The notes: generated by a model from the sequence alone, not told the origin. A stretch of DNA of 64,000 bases from Trema orientale (GCA_002914845.1 JXTC01000379.1:226909-290908), one strand, 5' to 3'; shown: positions 25,161 to 38,529, numbered from the stretch's first letter. A program made the numbers and translations.

Positions 25161-25479
25161 CTTCTTTATTTGAGTTGATCCTCTTTGTTTCTTTTTGTGT
25201 GCTCCTTCACCTTGACTTTGTAATGATGTGAATTGATAAATATCATCTTCACCTTCGTTTTCTATTTCAACAACTACCTGTTAAAGAATAAGACCACAAA
25301 TGTAGATCAAAAATTAAAAGTAAAAAATAATAAGCACGTATATGTAAAAGATAAGATACTAAAAAAAAACGAATAATCAATACATAAAGATATAAAAACA
25401 AAATATAAAGATATAACTTATTTGACTTGTACTTCTTTGGTTTCTTTATTTGATTATCAATTCAAATGCTTTCACCATC

Positions 25480-27587
25480 ATTTCATAAATATGTAACATC
25501 ACCTTCATTAACGTCTTCTGTCAAAGCCTCTACCGAAATTTCTTTTGAGAATATTTCATGAGCAACAAGTGTTTCGTTCTCATCTTTAACTCCTAAATTG
25601 TGATATTCTTTTAGTTTTATTGCAAGAATAATTGGCCATCGAGCATTAAGTGGATTACTAACGTAAAACACTTATTTTGTTTGTGTTGCTAGTATAAATG
25701 GATCATGCTCGTGACCTATTCAGTTTAGAACAACTAAAGTGAAGCCTAACTCATCTTTTCTAACATTATTGTTACTCTCCACCCATTAGCACATAAACAC
25801 CGGCAATTGAAATGGAATATAATTAAGTTCCCAAATTTTATCAATAATGCCATAATACATCATATCACTCTCTATTGGGTTCTTGTACTTGGAACTTGAA
25901 AATTACATAGTTTTTGCAACAATACTTACCCTACTATTTTGGATTGTTCTTATATTATCGCGGTCTCTTGTGCTAAAATGAACACTATTAACTTGATAAG
26001 CATGATATTTAATTATATCAAACGATAGTTCACATGATATCTATTTCAATGTATCAGACACATTGTGTGTTATCTTGTCCATTTCAACTACAATATATTG
26101 AATATGCAAAAGTAATAATTAAAAAACTCAACATGTAAGTACTTATGCTCTAAAATGGAAAAAAATAAAATGAAACTATTAATTATAACTAATAATTAGA
26201 ATTACCCGTTCATGAAACCAACCAATAAAAGTTCGATGATGTTCATGGTGGATCCACTTCTCTCTTTTTGATTTTATTGGGAATTGTATTTTGATCCAAT
26301 TTATATGCTCCCTTCATCAAATCATCCTTAAAGTAAACCATTATTATTAAAAAATTCAACATTCAATCAATGAAATTTAATTCACAATAAAACTTACTCG
26401 ATGAAATGTTAGATTTCAACTATATTTTGTAATATAGTATGATCTGCTTGGTCTAGTTTTTTTCCATTTAACTGTACGACACTAGCACTTAACTTTTATT
26501 AACATTTGAAACTGTTGGCACTCCAATAGCTTCTATATTTGCCAAGTACTCAGAACAAAAACTCAACAGCTTCTTCTGCAATATAACACTCTACAATGCA
26601 TCCTTCTAGCCAGCTTAGATTTCAAACATATCTTTTTAGAATTTTCATGTATCTCTCGAATGGATTTATTCATCTCAAATAAACTGGACCACATAACTCC
26701 ACTTATCTAACTAAATATATAGTTAGATGTATCGTTATGTCAAAAAAACTAGGAAGAAAAAACTGCTCAAACATGCACAATGGTACAACAACTTCATGTT
26801 GTAGTTCGTCTAACTTGGATACATTGCACCTTAAAACAAACTCCATTAAAAAATAAGCATAATCTGATGATTGCATATCAAATGTTTTTAGGTAATATAG
26901 ACTGGATCGCTATAGATAACAAATATTGTATTAGTGTATGATAATTATGAGATTTAAGTCCAACTAGTTTCAAATTGTTCATATCCACTAATGTTCTGAT
27001 ATTAGAAGAATAGACTTCAAGAACTTGCACATTAAATAAGGATTAACATAATTGATGTTTTTCTTCCTTTTTTAGTGTGAAGCAAGCATGGGATAAATAT
27101 GTTTGCTTTTCCTCTACTCTAGGAGCTAACTCTTTACGAACACCCACGTCAATAAGATCCATACAGGCACTAATGCTATCCTTATTTATCTCTGGAATAT
27201 TTAATAAACTTTCAATTATACTATTACATATGTTCTTTTCAATACACATGACATCTAAGTTATGTCTCAGAAGTAAATGTTGCCAATATTCCAACTTAAA
27301 GAATATAGATTTCTTCTTCCAAACTCTTTTCGGTACTTTTACAACCTTCACATTAATGTGTCTTTTTTCTTCTTGTTGATATCACTTATTTTACCCTTTC
27401 CAAGCCTAAATTCGAGCTTAGAAATTGTTTCTAGTATCTTTATCTCAGTTAAATATTGTGGTGCCAATTCAAATTCTTGAGAATTATTAAGTACTTTTTC
27501 TAATTTCTGTATACATGTTTGTGGGGTAAAATCCTTCTATTGCCCATATAACTCAATTTTCTAGCATGTATTAAGAATTGAAAACTT
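25480..27587 (-). pseudogene. TNP2-type transposase, C-terminal part (DUF4218 and DUF4216)
   Basis: Reading leftward from 27350, the open 102-codon piece contains KKSIFFKLEYWQHLLLRHNL, then DVMCIEKNICNSIIESLLNI and RKELAP. This is the conserved end of TNP2 and start of DUF4218. Near 26700-26560 follow INPFERYMKILKRYV and LEGCIVECYIAEEAVEF, typical of DUF4218. Near 25760-25483 follow DELGFTLV, DPFILATQ and MFYVSNPLNARWPIILA, typical of the C-terminal DUF4216 domain. Stops lie between the pieces. The reading is cut on the right by the solo LTR at 27593 and resumes at 30775 beyond it. Confidence 0.8.
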
Positions 27588-27592
27588 GTTTT
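27588..27592. repeat. 5-bp target duplication (left) of the solo copia-like LTR
   Basis: GTTTT, repeated at 30770-30774. Confidence 0.8.
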
Positions 27593-28713
27593 TGTTGGGA
27601 TATTTATCTAAAAAAGCAGATTTCTAATTTTACCCTTTTAGAATAAACAACTTTTTCTTATGTGTAATTATGATATTTGCTAGATTAAACTATCTTAGTT
27701 GAGTAGTTTATTTATCTGAAAAAGATTCCATGACTTTATTTGTGTATAAAGAAACAAACATGATTAAGTATTAATTATGGGGAAACTTGTTTATATATCT
27801 AAATCTAAATGAACTAGTTCACAATCTGTAAATAAAGATGGAATACTTTATTTACTATAGATTATAGTATTTGTCTATCTCAACGAGAATGATGTGTCTC
27901 AGATCATTGAAGTACGTGACTTCTGATAGAAATACTAGTACAATATAAATAAATTATGTGTATTAAACTGGACTAAGTAATATAAAGAATTGGAGTATTA
28001 TAACTCAATTCTTATATTACCACAAATTAGCTCTTAGCATTTAGATCTTAATCCTTGATATTTGATTGGACTTGCTTTCATAGGTTATAGCCTTTTGATT
28101 CATTAAAAGACTAACCTCTATGAAATTAGAGGTGAACTCTGGCATATTGGAGGTTATGACTTATAAATTGATGGGAACACCAAATAGTTAAGGATACTAT
28201 ACATTAATGCCACTTTAGGTTCTTTCAAGATTCATGGAATAATTAAATCTAAGATCTTAGTATTCATTTTGTGAATTGGTTGATAATTTTGTCTAAATGG
28301 CCCTCGTTAACAAAATTATCGACAACAATATTTCTTAATAGAAAGATAGTAACTTAAAGGTAAATATGTGTTAGAAGGGTATTATAGTAATTTCACCTAT
28401 CCAACTACGACATTGTATAGGGATTCTATATGTGGTATAGAATATGCTTGATGGATCGGTTAATCAATGCTAGTTGATTAAATCTCTATAAAAGACATGA
28501 CACCTAATCTAAGAGTGAAGTATTGGGCCTTTAGTGGAGTGTCCCCTTTACTAATAGTATTTATATAAATACCGTAATAATAGTTATTATGTATTTATCA
28601 TACTATTGGAGCATAGATTATTTAGATCCATTAGGTCTTTTGTCTAGCTCAATAAAGCTCATTAATCGGTTGGTCATATTTGTGAAATTAGTTTCATGAA
28701 ACTGTGTAAAATA

Positions 28714-28718
28714 ATGAT
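28714..28718. repeat. 5-bp target duplication (left) of the inner solo LTR
   Basis: ATGAT, repeated at 30090-30094. The 1604-3373 copy of the outer LTR shows the uninterrupted site. Confidence 0.88.
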
Positions 28719-29396
28719 TGTTTTGGGATATTTACAAATTACCAATAAATTTTTATATTAGGAAGATAAAATGATTACGCGGCAATATTAAAGAAAGCAA
28801 ATAGTGAGATGACACTACATTGACATGTGTCAAAACCACAATTCTCTCATTGGACACGTATACGGCAAGGTGTCACACAACCAAATGACTCATCTCATGC
28901 ATTAGAGCGGCTGAAGTTCATCTTATATGCCTATAAATATAGGCCAATTACTTGTAAATAGACAACTTTCAGAGGAGACTAGAGGGATATAATAATACCT
29001 TCTCTCATCTTAATTTCATTCTCAATTTATTCATATATATTTATTCTCTCTCTTCCTCCACTTCAATGTCAATAACAAGCAGCAACCATTCTCCCTGTTG
29101 CTTTATTCATATTATTCAAACCATTTCTCTCTCTTGGTTTAGTACAGATCTACCATCACTTTCTTATTTGTCTTTTTGTTCATAAACTCCTAATATCCCA
29201 TCACTTGCATGTTGTCCAATCTGAGGCTCATATCCATCTTCCTATATCATATATATATATAATCCATATACATATATTCCTATACTCTCGTACATATATC
29301 CGATTTCTAAGACTTCAATTTTACCAAATATACCTTACGTCCAATTTCCCTTCACATCGTGTGTGTATATATATANTATATATATATAAATTTATA

Positions 29397-29428
<32 letters not shown>

Positions 29429-30089
29429 TTATTATTACTACTACAATTATTATTATGCAGATTTTGGGAATATTGAGCTATTAACCCCATTATTTTTTAT
29501 TGTTCTAAATATTTACAGGGTGCTGACTATATATATATATATATATATATTGTGCTAACGTTTAAATTCTGCACTTTAAATATCCGTAGACTCGTGATTC
29601 TGAGTTGTTTAGCAAGTTAAGTTGTAGCGTATACGACCCTTGTTTGCAACCGTTCACGTTAAATTTAGTACTTTTATTTTCTTTTATCTTTGACAAAATG
29701 GCTGGAATCACCTCTGTCAAAGATCTAATTTTCTAATTATTTATTTTCAATGTCGTTTATTTATATTTCTGACCAAATGGCTGGAATCACCTGTGTCAGA
29801 AAAACTAATTATCTTTTTGTTTGTTTCTGACCATATGGCTGGTATCACCTGTGTCAGAAATACTAGCTATTTAACACGTGGTGATGGTCATTAAAAACAC
29901 CCACACCTATTTATTTGCAGGTTAAGCTGTCAAAGATACTGATAATTTTCTAACACATGGAATTATATCGTTACAATTTTCCATGTCATTTTCTCCATTT
30001 TCTACCACTATCTTTCTTATCATTAATTAAATGTTCTTATGCTTAATTAATTTCTCCCTAATCAAATTACAAAAAAGCACCTCGGAACA
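28719..30089 (+). mobile_element. Solo LTR (1371 bp) nested in the copia-like solo LTR
   Basis: It starts TGTTTTGGGATATTTAC and ends CTCGGAACA, with ATGAT on both sides. A strong core promoter word CTATAAATATAG lies at about 28931-28942. Downstream are microsatellites (ATT run about 29399-29427, AT run about 29529-29550) and one N gap at 29376. Three hairpin repeats lie at 29687-29860. No coding capacity. LTR length and termini are compatible with Ty3/gypsy or copia, and I cannot decide the family. The perfect duplication and nested position make it younger than its host LTR. Confidence 0.88.
29687..29860. repeat. Three hairpin-forming 36-bp repeats in the inner solo LTR
   Basis: Units at about 29687-29724, 29767-29803 and 29823-29860 share the core ATGGCTGG(A/T)ATCACCT. 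Each is bounded by an inverted pair, TTTGAC/GTCAAA in the first unit and TCTGAC/GTCAGA in the other two. The paired ends changed together between units. Confidence 0.8.
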
Positions 30090-30774
30090 ATGATTCTACA
30101 CAGAAGTTGGTAATTTTATAAATAAGTTTCATGAGTTAGACATATTTATAAAAATACACACAAAGCCCAAATTGAAGAACAAGCCCAATCCTAGTTGGAC
30201 TAGGATTAGCAGTTTTTGGCCCCATATATATAAGATATATGAGAGAAAAAACTACACAATAACTCTTAAAGAGCTACACGCATAAGGCACATAGAGAGAG
30301 AGAGAATTCGGCCACCTTAGGCTAAGAGAGGAGAGAAAAAGTTTCTTGCAACCTCATACTCTCATCTCACGTCCCGGTGTTCCATAAGATCAAGAAGGTG
30401 TTCTTGATCGTTCTCCAATATAGGATTCGACTTGGTGCCCACTCCCCTCATCAACCAAGAGCAAGAGTATAGATAAGAAGATCTAGGGTTGGAGATTTGA
30501 TCACCATCAACGAGGAGATCAAGGAGGAGCACGCTATAAGAGGTAAACCCTAATCTCATCTCTAGGGTTTATATATCTATCTTTGATTTATATTATACAT
30601 GATCCCGTATTAGATGCATGTATGTTACATGGTTATGAAAACTGTTTTCATGTAAAAATTTTAAAACCTAAATCCGCTAATTTTTCTGCTGCGTTCATGA
30701 TGTGATCATATATTTTCCATATTTACATGCATGCATGATTTTCCTAAGTGTTAGGTGAATTATTCTACAGTTTT

Positions 30775-31140
30775 CTCATCACAAATAGGACATGCTTTAT
30801 ATCCTTTAGTGAAAAATCTGGATAAATTTCCATATGTAGGAAAGTCATTGATTGTCCACAATAATACAGTCTCGAGAGTAAAATCTTCATCCTTATATAT
30901 ATCATAAGCTTTTATACTATTATTCCACAAACTATTCAAATCATCAATCAACGGAGCTAAATACACATCAATGTTTATTACTAAGTTTTCTAGGTCCTGA
31001 TATTAACATTGTAAGAAGTGTAAACTTTCAATTCATACACAACTAAGGAGGAAGATTATAGATTACAAGTATTATAGGCTAATAATTGTATTTGCTAATT
31101 AGAGTTGTATGAGGATTAATACTATCAAGTATATTTTGAG
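30775..31140 (-). pseudogene. TNP2-type transposase, middle part
   Basis: From 31140 leftward the minus strand encodes pieces matching the TNP2 core: NPHTTLISKYN, then YNLPP followed by LCM, then TMLISGPRK, and after a frame shift NIDVYLAPLIDDLNSLWNNS, LLWTINDFPTYGNLSRF and ACPICDEKTVE. Family members read SCWPVxLxxYNLPPWLCMK...LLISGPKxPGNDIDVYLAPLI. This places the piece between 41845 and 27587 in the original gene. Both edges are insertion junctions. Confidence 0.85.
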
Positions 31141-31165
31141 CTCAAATAGTTGTGCATTTTCAAGC

Positions 31166-32694
31166 TGTTTTTTTTTTTTTTGGATGTGTGTTTGTTTGTT
31201 TCTATATTTCTTTTGAATAAATAATAATTACGATGACTTTGTGCCAAAAGTGTGTATTTTAAACCATATGAATTGAAGTTTAGTTCGATACGAATAAAAT
31301 GCAATGAAAATGAGGCAAATCAAAGCTAAAACGAAGAAATGGCGCACTCGATAAGCCACAATACACAACAGGTGCAACAGGGTGTGCCCCTATGCCTCTA
31401 GGCAGAAAGGGGTGCGTAGTTGTGCCCCTGGTGCCTCCCCTATTGCCCAGAGGTGCCTCTGTGCTCCTAGGAGGCACAGCTGCCCCCCTTACGTGTCCTG
31501 GACGCGTTTTTTAGCCCTTTTAATGAGTTTCGATGGCCCGGATTGTTCCTTTCTCATAATCCAACAATGAAGACTTATCTATCCTTAAGTGATACCTGAA
31601 TTTGACCTAGAATGAGGCATAAAATGGGGATAGAAGTATAAATTTCAGGTGTAGAGAATCAGAGAGAAAAACATACCAAATTGTTTAAGAGAAAAGCTTG
31701 GAGTCGGAGATTTCTTGAAGAATTCTTAGGAGAGATTCTTGAAGACTTAAAGCTCTTCTCTATAAGAGTTTTTCTTTTCCTTTCTCTCTATCCTAATCTC
31801 TCTTGAAATTCCTATTGGGCATACTGTAAAATCTTGTTTGGATATTATAAACTTCTTGTTGAGATTAGTAATAGATTCTACTATGTCTGTTTATATTTGA
31901 TAACTATGATTTGATTTTTCTTTTTAGTACTTTGTTTTGATTATTTTGTTTATTATTGATCTATTTTTCATTGTCAATTCATTTATGCTTCTCCTTGCAT
32001 ATTGCTTCTAATTTATGTGGCCAATAAATTAGTTCACTTTAGGATGTGATTTTGATGCTCAGGAGAGATTAATCTCATAATCCAGAATTGAGAGGCATAG
32101 TTTAGGTTGTTGTGAGACTAAGAGGAGATCAATGCTTAGAGAATCATTTAGATAGTTTAAGTTATTGTGAGATTATGAGGCGAGAGATACTTTAACTTCC
32201 ATTTGAGAGCTTGAACTTAATGAACACTTAAATAACCAGGTTAGATAAGGATATCAACTTAGGTTAGTTAGATGTTTTACCTTATTTGACACTCGGAAGA
32301 GGTAATGAAGTAAGGTTAGATCCCTCGATTAGTGAATTAAATGGAATTAGACCAGTAATTACTCAATTTGACGAACTAAGGAATAATTAGACGAATTCAA
32401 ATCCTTAGTATATTCGTGCATAGTAATTATCCATATTTTATTTACACTTTATTATTTTGATATTTGTTTTTATTTGTTTATTTTTATATTCATTTAGATT
32501 TTATGCCTAAATAAATTTAAGTTGCCATAATTCTGGTACTTGCGATAGTTTAATACCCAATCTCTGTAGATCAACTCTTTTTGCCACTATACTAGCTAGT
32601 TTTGATTTTTATTAGGACACGCTAAGTTAGTTAATAGAAGGTGAAGTATTATTAATAGTAAAATTTGGTATTTGGCATTTAACTAACGAGTAAA
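31166..32694 (+). repeat. 5' LTR of the Athila-like element
   Basis: It starts TGTTTT followed by a long T-run and aligns with 35303-36773 throughout. Shared landmarks are the CCCCTATGCCTCTAGGCAG block, the ATTCTTGAAGACTT-type block and the GGTATTTGGCATTTAACTAA end. Its end holds the uninterrupted version of the site where a CACTA element entered the other LTR. Confidence 0.75.
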
Positions 32695-32716
32695 TGTTTT
32701 TCAATTCTCAAGTTGT

Positions 32717-32730
32717 TGGCGCCGTTGCCG
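32717..32730 (+). promoter_or_regulatory. Primer binding site (tRNA-Asp type)
   Basis: TGGCGCCGTTGCCG is complementary to the 3' end of plant tRNA-Asp. It lies about 22 bases after the recognisable end of the 5' LTR and is diagnostic for Athila/Tat-lineage elements. Confidence 0.8.
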
Positions 32731-32879
32731 AAGATTAGTTTATTTAAATTTTTGTTAATATCAGGAGTAAGTAACTTGATTTTAATTTAGGTGCTTATTT
32801 TCAATTTTCATTTTTCATATTTAATTTTTATTTTTTTATGTTGTTTTATGAGGTACTTGGAGATAGTTGATTGACAGGT

Positions 32880-33700
32880 CCTCTTGAGGTTTGCTCAACA
32901 AGAATCCGAGCTGTTTTATTGTACATGGTAGAGATACAAGGAGTTGCTTAAGATATTTCCTGATCATGGCTTCTTTCAGGAGTGTCAACTACAAAACTTT
33001 CTCAACAATTCACGTGATGAAATAAGAATGTGGGTAGAAAGAGGAGATGGAACCACATCTTTTTACCAACTATCCACAGATGATACCTATTGGTTGTTGG
33101 ACGACATGACCGACTTTGACCATCGAATTTGGAATTATCTACAAAGCCACCTCGGTTTGGCGGATAATTCTAATATTTCGGTGCTATGGTTTGACACTCC
33201 ACATCACGAAGCGGAGTCTTTTCTCAGCCTTGAAGACCGAGTTGCTTAAGTTTTGAAAGAGACAAGGCTCTGTATAGAAAGGTTAGAGAGGATAGAGACT
33301 GTTCACAACTTACAGTTTGAATCTCTATCCTACTCTACTGAAGCCATGAAAAGTATAGTGGTAAGAGACACACAAGCCACATATATGAATGAAAGCCACC
33401 ATGGGGAACTGAGTACAAGCAAGAGGATTTTGGGTTTATTCGACGATGACGACTACTTAAGTGAGGAGGAGGTTGAAGATAATACTTGTGATTATCCACC
33501 TTTCAAGATCCAAGTCATTGTGCCACTGTTCATAAAATTTCACAACTATGACGATCCTATATGGCAAACCCTTCCTCCACCAAATCTAGCACCATTCATT
33601 GAAGGCCATCATGCACAAGTACCAGAGCTGAGACAAGTTGAGCATACGTGCCAAATATTGTCATACATCACCAAGCTTGAGAACGTTCAAAACTAAGACT
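32880..33700 (+). pseudogene. Gag-like fossil region of the Athila-like element
   Basis: Codons from about 32885 encode a segment with the pattern RYKELLKIFPDHG, resembling the retrotransposon gag domain of Athila elements (pattern RFKELLRRCPHHG). An open stretch to 33696 follows, rich in acidic residues (FDDDDYLSEEEVED) and without a recognised domain. The region looks broken, with a small number of breaks. No function is expected. Confidence 0.55.
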
Positions 33701-35302
33701 CATATGACGTGTTGTACAGCACATATGATGGGTGGAAGCTACTCTTTGACAAGTTTCCAAGTTGTACATAGTTCATCCTAAAGACACAAGATATGGAGTG
33801 AAGCCCTGTCAACCTGAGCTAAAGCCACCATGCCTGGAGCATCATCTTCGCCAATCACATTAGGAGGCAAGAATGTCTTGCCTCCTCAGTATGTGTTCTT
33901 ATTCTTTTGTGCTTAATTTAATTGAACAATATTGATTGTGAGTTTAGGTAGGAACACATGGTTGGTTAATTATTCGTTGACTATTGGCTTTGCTTATGTG
34001 TTGGTTGCCATGACTTTTCCTTCATTGACTTATGTTCTTTTAATAAATACTTTACTTGTATTCTTTTTGTTTATTTGAATAAGTTATAAGTTTTGATAAG
34101 ATGAGATGACTTGATATTAATGATGAGTATAGTCATTTAGTGTTCTTTAGGTCTTTTGAAATGTAATTCATTGAATTATCTGTGTGCTTGACTCGTATTG
34201 GTTGAATTTCACTTTTGACTCTCTATATTTGAGCACCATAGATTATGATCACTTGATTAATTTGAGCTTTAGAAAATACTTGTGTGCATTAGCTAGACTT
34301 TGATATCTCATGAACTCTAGAACTTATTTTAGTGTTGCTTGAGTCGAAATCCTAGGTTAAGTGTCATTGAAGAAAGGATTTAGGCATTTCTTTGGATTGT
34401 TTAAGCCATTGAAGCTAACCTTTTAAAAATTTATCTTTAGTTAACCCTACTTAAGCCTAATTGACATATTTCCTTCATTACCCTTATAGGTGCATCCAAG
34501 CCACCAAATTTTATTCACCTTGCTTAAACTCATCACTAGTAGGCATAATTGCATTGCACTCTTACATAATTCATTGAGTATAAAGGCAACTATAGGTTGT
34601 ATTTGGAGAATTGTTGGTGGACTAGTTAGTTAAAAAAATAAAAGAAAACAAAAAGAAAAAGTTTGTACAAATTGTGTATTACTTTCTATTCTTTTCAACA
34701 TTGAGGACAATATTAATTTTGAGTTTGGGAGTGAGGTTTATGTTTCTCTTCTTTTTGTCACAATCCTTACGATTGCAAAAAAAAAAAAAAAAAGGAAGAA
34801 AAGAAAATCAAAATAAAAATAAATTTAAAAAAAAAATCAAAAACAAAAAATAAAAAAAATGAAATGGAAAAAAACATATATATAAAAAAAAGAATAAAGG
34901 ACTATGGTTAGTGTTGTGTTTTTGTGAATAAACTTATTTTGGGATTGTTTGAAGAAAGGAAGAAATATGATGAAAAGGGTGTTGGTGAGTGAATTTTTTG
35001 AAGGTATCATGCAAGATCCTTGAGTTGTAATGCAAGCCCAGGATGACCCGAGTCGAAAATTCTCCTTCTCATCTACCCTTTACTCTGGCCTTACATTACA
35101 ACTCTTGAAAGACCTTTTGATCTTCGATGAAATAATAACCTACATTAGTAGAGAGTGACATAAAGAATAAGCTTATGGTAGTTCTAAATTATATTATCTA
35201 GAGATTACTCATAGTCTACTAAGCATATAAGTCTATTCGGAGTTCATTTGGTTGAATGAGATTGATTGTGCACGTACTTACATGAGAAGATCTTGAGTAA
35301 AG

Positions 35303-36773
35303 TGTTTTTATTATTTTGATGTGCGTATATTTATTTCTATAGTTCTTATGAATAAATGAGAATCATGGTGAATTTTTGCAAAATAATGTGCTTCAAAACT
35401 ATATGGATTAAAGTTGAGTTCAATACGAATAAAACGCGACGAAAATGAGACAAATCAGAACTAAAACAAAGAAACGGTGTACTCGGAAAACTATAATACA
35501 CAGCAGGTGCAACAAGGCACACCCTCGTGACTCTTGAGAGGTGCCCCTATGCCTCTAGGCAGAAAGGGGGCACACAACTGCTTCCTATGAGGTGCAGTTG
35601 CACCCCTGACATATTTTGGATGCGTTTTTTAGCCCTTTTAATGAGTTTTGATTGCCTGGCTTGCTCATTTCTCATAATCCAACAATAGAGACTCATCCAT
35701 CTTTTAGTGATGCTTGAATTTGACCTAGAATGAAGCTTAAAATGGGGATAGAGGCACACATTTCAGGTGTAGAGAATTGTAGAGAAAAACACACCAAATT
35801 TCTAGAGAGAAAAGCTTGGATTTGGAAATTTCTTGAAGAATTCTTGGGAAAAATTCTTCAAGACTTGAAGCTCATCTCTACAAGAGTTTTTCTTTTCCTT
35901 TCTCTTTACCCTAATCTCTCTTGAAATTTGTATTGGGCATATTGTGAAATCTTGTTTGGATATTATGAACTTCTTGTTGAGATTAATAATGGATTCTACT
36001 ATACTTGTTTATATTTGATAATTATGATTTGATTTTTTTTTTAGTACTTTATTTTGATTATTTTGTTTATTATTAATCCATTTTCTATTGTCAATTTATT
36101 TATACTTTTCCTTGCGCACTGCTTCTAATTTATTTAGTCAATGAATTAGTTGACTCTATGATGTAATTTTGATGCTCGGGAAAGATTAATCTCATACTCT
36201 GAAAGACATAGTTTAGGTTGTTGTAAGATCGGGAAGAGATCAATGCCAAGATAATCACTTAGATAGTTGAGGTAGTTTGGGTTATTGTGAGATTGGGAGG
36301 TGAAAGATACCTTAACTTCTATTTGAGGGCTTGAACTTAATGAACACTTAATTAATCGGGTTAGATAGGGATATCAACTTAGGTTAATGGTGTATTACCT
36401 CATCTGACGCCCGGGAGAGGTAATGAGGTGAGGTTAGATACCTCAATTAGTGAATAGAATTAGACTAGTAATTACTCAATTTGACGAACTTAGGAGTAAT
36501 TAGATGAATTTAAATCCTTAGTACATTTGTGTATAGTAATAATTTATATTTTATTTACGCTTTATTCTTTTGATCTTTGTTTTTATTTTTTTATTTTTAT
36601 ATTCATTTAGATTTTATGCCTAAATATATAGCTACGATAATTCCGGTACTTAGCGATATTTTTACATCTAATCTCTGTGGATCTACTCTTTTTGTCACTA
36701 TACTAACTAGTTTTTATTTTTATTAGGATATACTAGGTTAGTTAATAGGAGGAGAAATATTATAAATAGTAAA
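35303..36773 (+). repeat. 3' LTR of the Athila-like element (first part)
   Basis: It starts TGTTTTTATTATTTTGATG and aligns with the 5' LTR. It is interrupted at 36773 by the CACTA-like element and resumes for about 22 bases at 41815-41836. Confidence 0.75.
36771..36773. repeat. 3-bp target duplication (left) of the second CACTA element
   Basis: AAA, repeated at 41812-41814. It is confirmed by comparison with the uninterrupted LTR at about 32654-32668. Confidence 0.75.
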
Positions 36774-37554
36774 TACTACAACAAACTTAGCTTTTTATAG
36801 CACAAAATTACAGTATTCTCAAAAAAATGTAACCATTTTTTTTGCAGTATAGTCAATAGTATTTTTATCAATAAGATATTTCCTTTAAAAATTCAAATTA
36901 AGGCAAAAAATTTTGGCGGAAAAATAAAACTTTCAAGATTCACATTTTGGTGCCAAACTGAAACCTCAATTCAATTCAGCCACACCCACTAGTAAACTTA
37001 ACAACAGCCAACCTAATTCGAACTCCACACCTTGGAAACTCAAGTACCCAGCGCACCCTTTGAACTAGGCTCATACCCAACCCAAAAAGATCCTGACCTT
37101 TGGAATGACCTAGTTCCACGATGAGCAGATCCTCAGACCTCAGCAACAATGCTTCCATGGAGAAATTTTTCGTCTCTAGTCTGCAACACCTTGGCAGTGA
37201 CTATCACATGTCAGTGGGTCTTGTCTTGGCTTGAAAAATCTATGTACAACTATTGACTTCTCTCTGTTTTTACTTTTGAAATGTCTTGCTCTTCGCCATA
37301 TCTACAAAATTTGTCAAGGTTGAGAACTAGAGTGCCCATATAGCGAAGTCCATGCTAGCTCCTGGTGCTGCTCGCCATAGCGCACAAAACCCCAGTAGCC
37401 AACTCTCCAAATCCCAACAGCCAGTTTAACATTTCATTTGGATTTGGGTATAGTCTTTGTAAGTTTGTTGTTCAATTACTATCATATCATAGTTTGATTT
37501 GGGTATTCTTATTTGGGGATTTAAGAGATTTAAACTATAATTTTTGCAGTTGGG

Positions 37555-37665
37555 ATTTAGGGGTTTATAATTGAATTTGTGCAATTGTGATTTAGGGATT
37601 TGTAGGTTGAATCTGTGTAATTGGGATTTAGGGATTGTAGTTGAATTTGTGTAATTGGGATTTAG
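37555..37665. repeat. Tandem repeat, ~3 units of ~36 bp
   Basis: Units share AATTGGGATTTAGGGATT and TTGAAT(T/C)TGTGTAA, inside the second CACTA-like element. Confidence 0.7.
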
Positions 37666-37917
37666 GATTTTCTTTATGTTGCTGTTGAAGTTGAAAAGGA
37701 TTGAGCACGTCTCCTTTGTGGATGCTTAGATGCATCAATGATATATTAATTTATTTCATTTCGAATGGTTGAAATCTAGAGACTTGAGGTTACTAAACCT
37801 GAGTTAGAACACAAAATTACACTAGGTAAGCATCTGTTCTTTAGTTTTTTTTTTTAATTTTTAATTTTTAATTTTTTTTATTTCAAGCATGAATACTTAA
37901 TCATATATTTAGCTTTG

Positions 37918-37920
<3 letters not shown>

Positions 37921-37982
<62 letters not shown>
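37921..37982. repeat. (AT)31 microsatellite
   Basis: An uninterrupted AT dinucleotide run of about 62 bases, inside the second CACTA-like element. Confidence 0.95.
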
Positions 37983-37985
<3 letters not shown>

Positions 37986-38529
37986 AATATTTTTTCATGT
38001 TCTAATCGCAGATCTTTTATTACATATAAGTGTTTATATATGTTCTAATAGGTTTGAATTGTTAATGTTGTTGTTCTCATTAAAGATTGATAAAGTAGTT
38101 TATGTACATTTCTACTTTATCTTTTAAATAGATTTTTTCTTTTGTCTTGATATTTTTCACTTTTGACTTATTGTAGTAGGCTAGTTTAAGTTTCAAGCTT
38201 CAGAACACTTTCCTTATGAAGCTTTATTTAGTGTTTTCTGTACTTGGTAATTTAGTCCATAATCATTTAAGTTAATAGAAGTATACTTGTGCATAAACAA
38301 CATATTTTTTGACTACAAGAAGGTAAATTTATCTGTTTCATGGATCTTATTAGTCCACAATCATTTAAGTTAATAATCTAAGCTTTAATGTTTAACACTT
38401 CTTTTTTTCATGGTTCAAGAGGAAAGAGGTTTTACATCCTATCTACAGTTGGAAGTAGCAGAATAAGTAGAACCCTGTGTCACATGTCAAAAGTGGTAAC
38501 ACTTGTGTTTATAGATGTTGTATGAATAA

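Larger units (their letters stand above)
27593..30769 (+). mobile_element. Solo copia-like LTR (about 1.8 kb own sequence) inside the CACTA transposase
   Basis: It begins TGTTGGGATATTTATC and ends TTATTCTACA, with GTTTT on both sides. It is the same family as 1604-3373 but in the opposite orientation. A TATA-like CCATATATATAAG lies at about 30215-30230, followed by a purine-rich leader. The right side has no primer-site motif and runs straight into transposase coding sequence, so only one LTR is left, as after recombination between two LTRs. A second solo LTR (28719-30089) sits inside it. Fossil; no coding capacity. Confidence 0.88.

Noticed and set aside
27077-27480. Plus-strand frames opposite the transposase
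   Set aside because: They are shadows of the minus-strand TNP2/DUF4218 coding sequence.
1604-30769. One giant element with inverted LTRs at 1604-3373 and 27593-30769
   Set aside because: The two LTRs face opposite ways, each has its own context (primer site on one, GTTTT duplication on the other), and unrelated DNA lies between.
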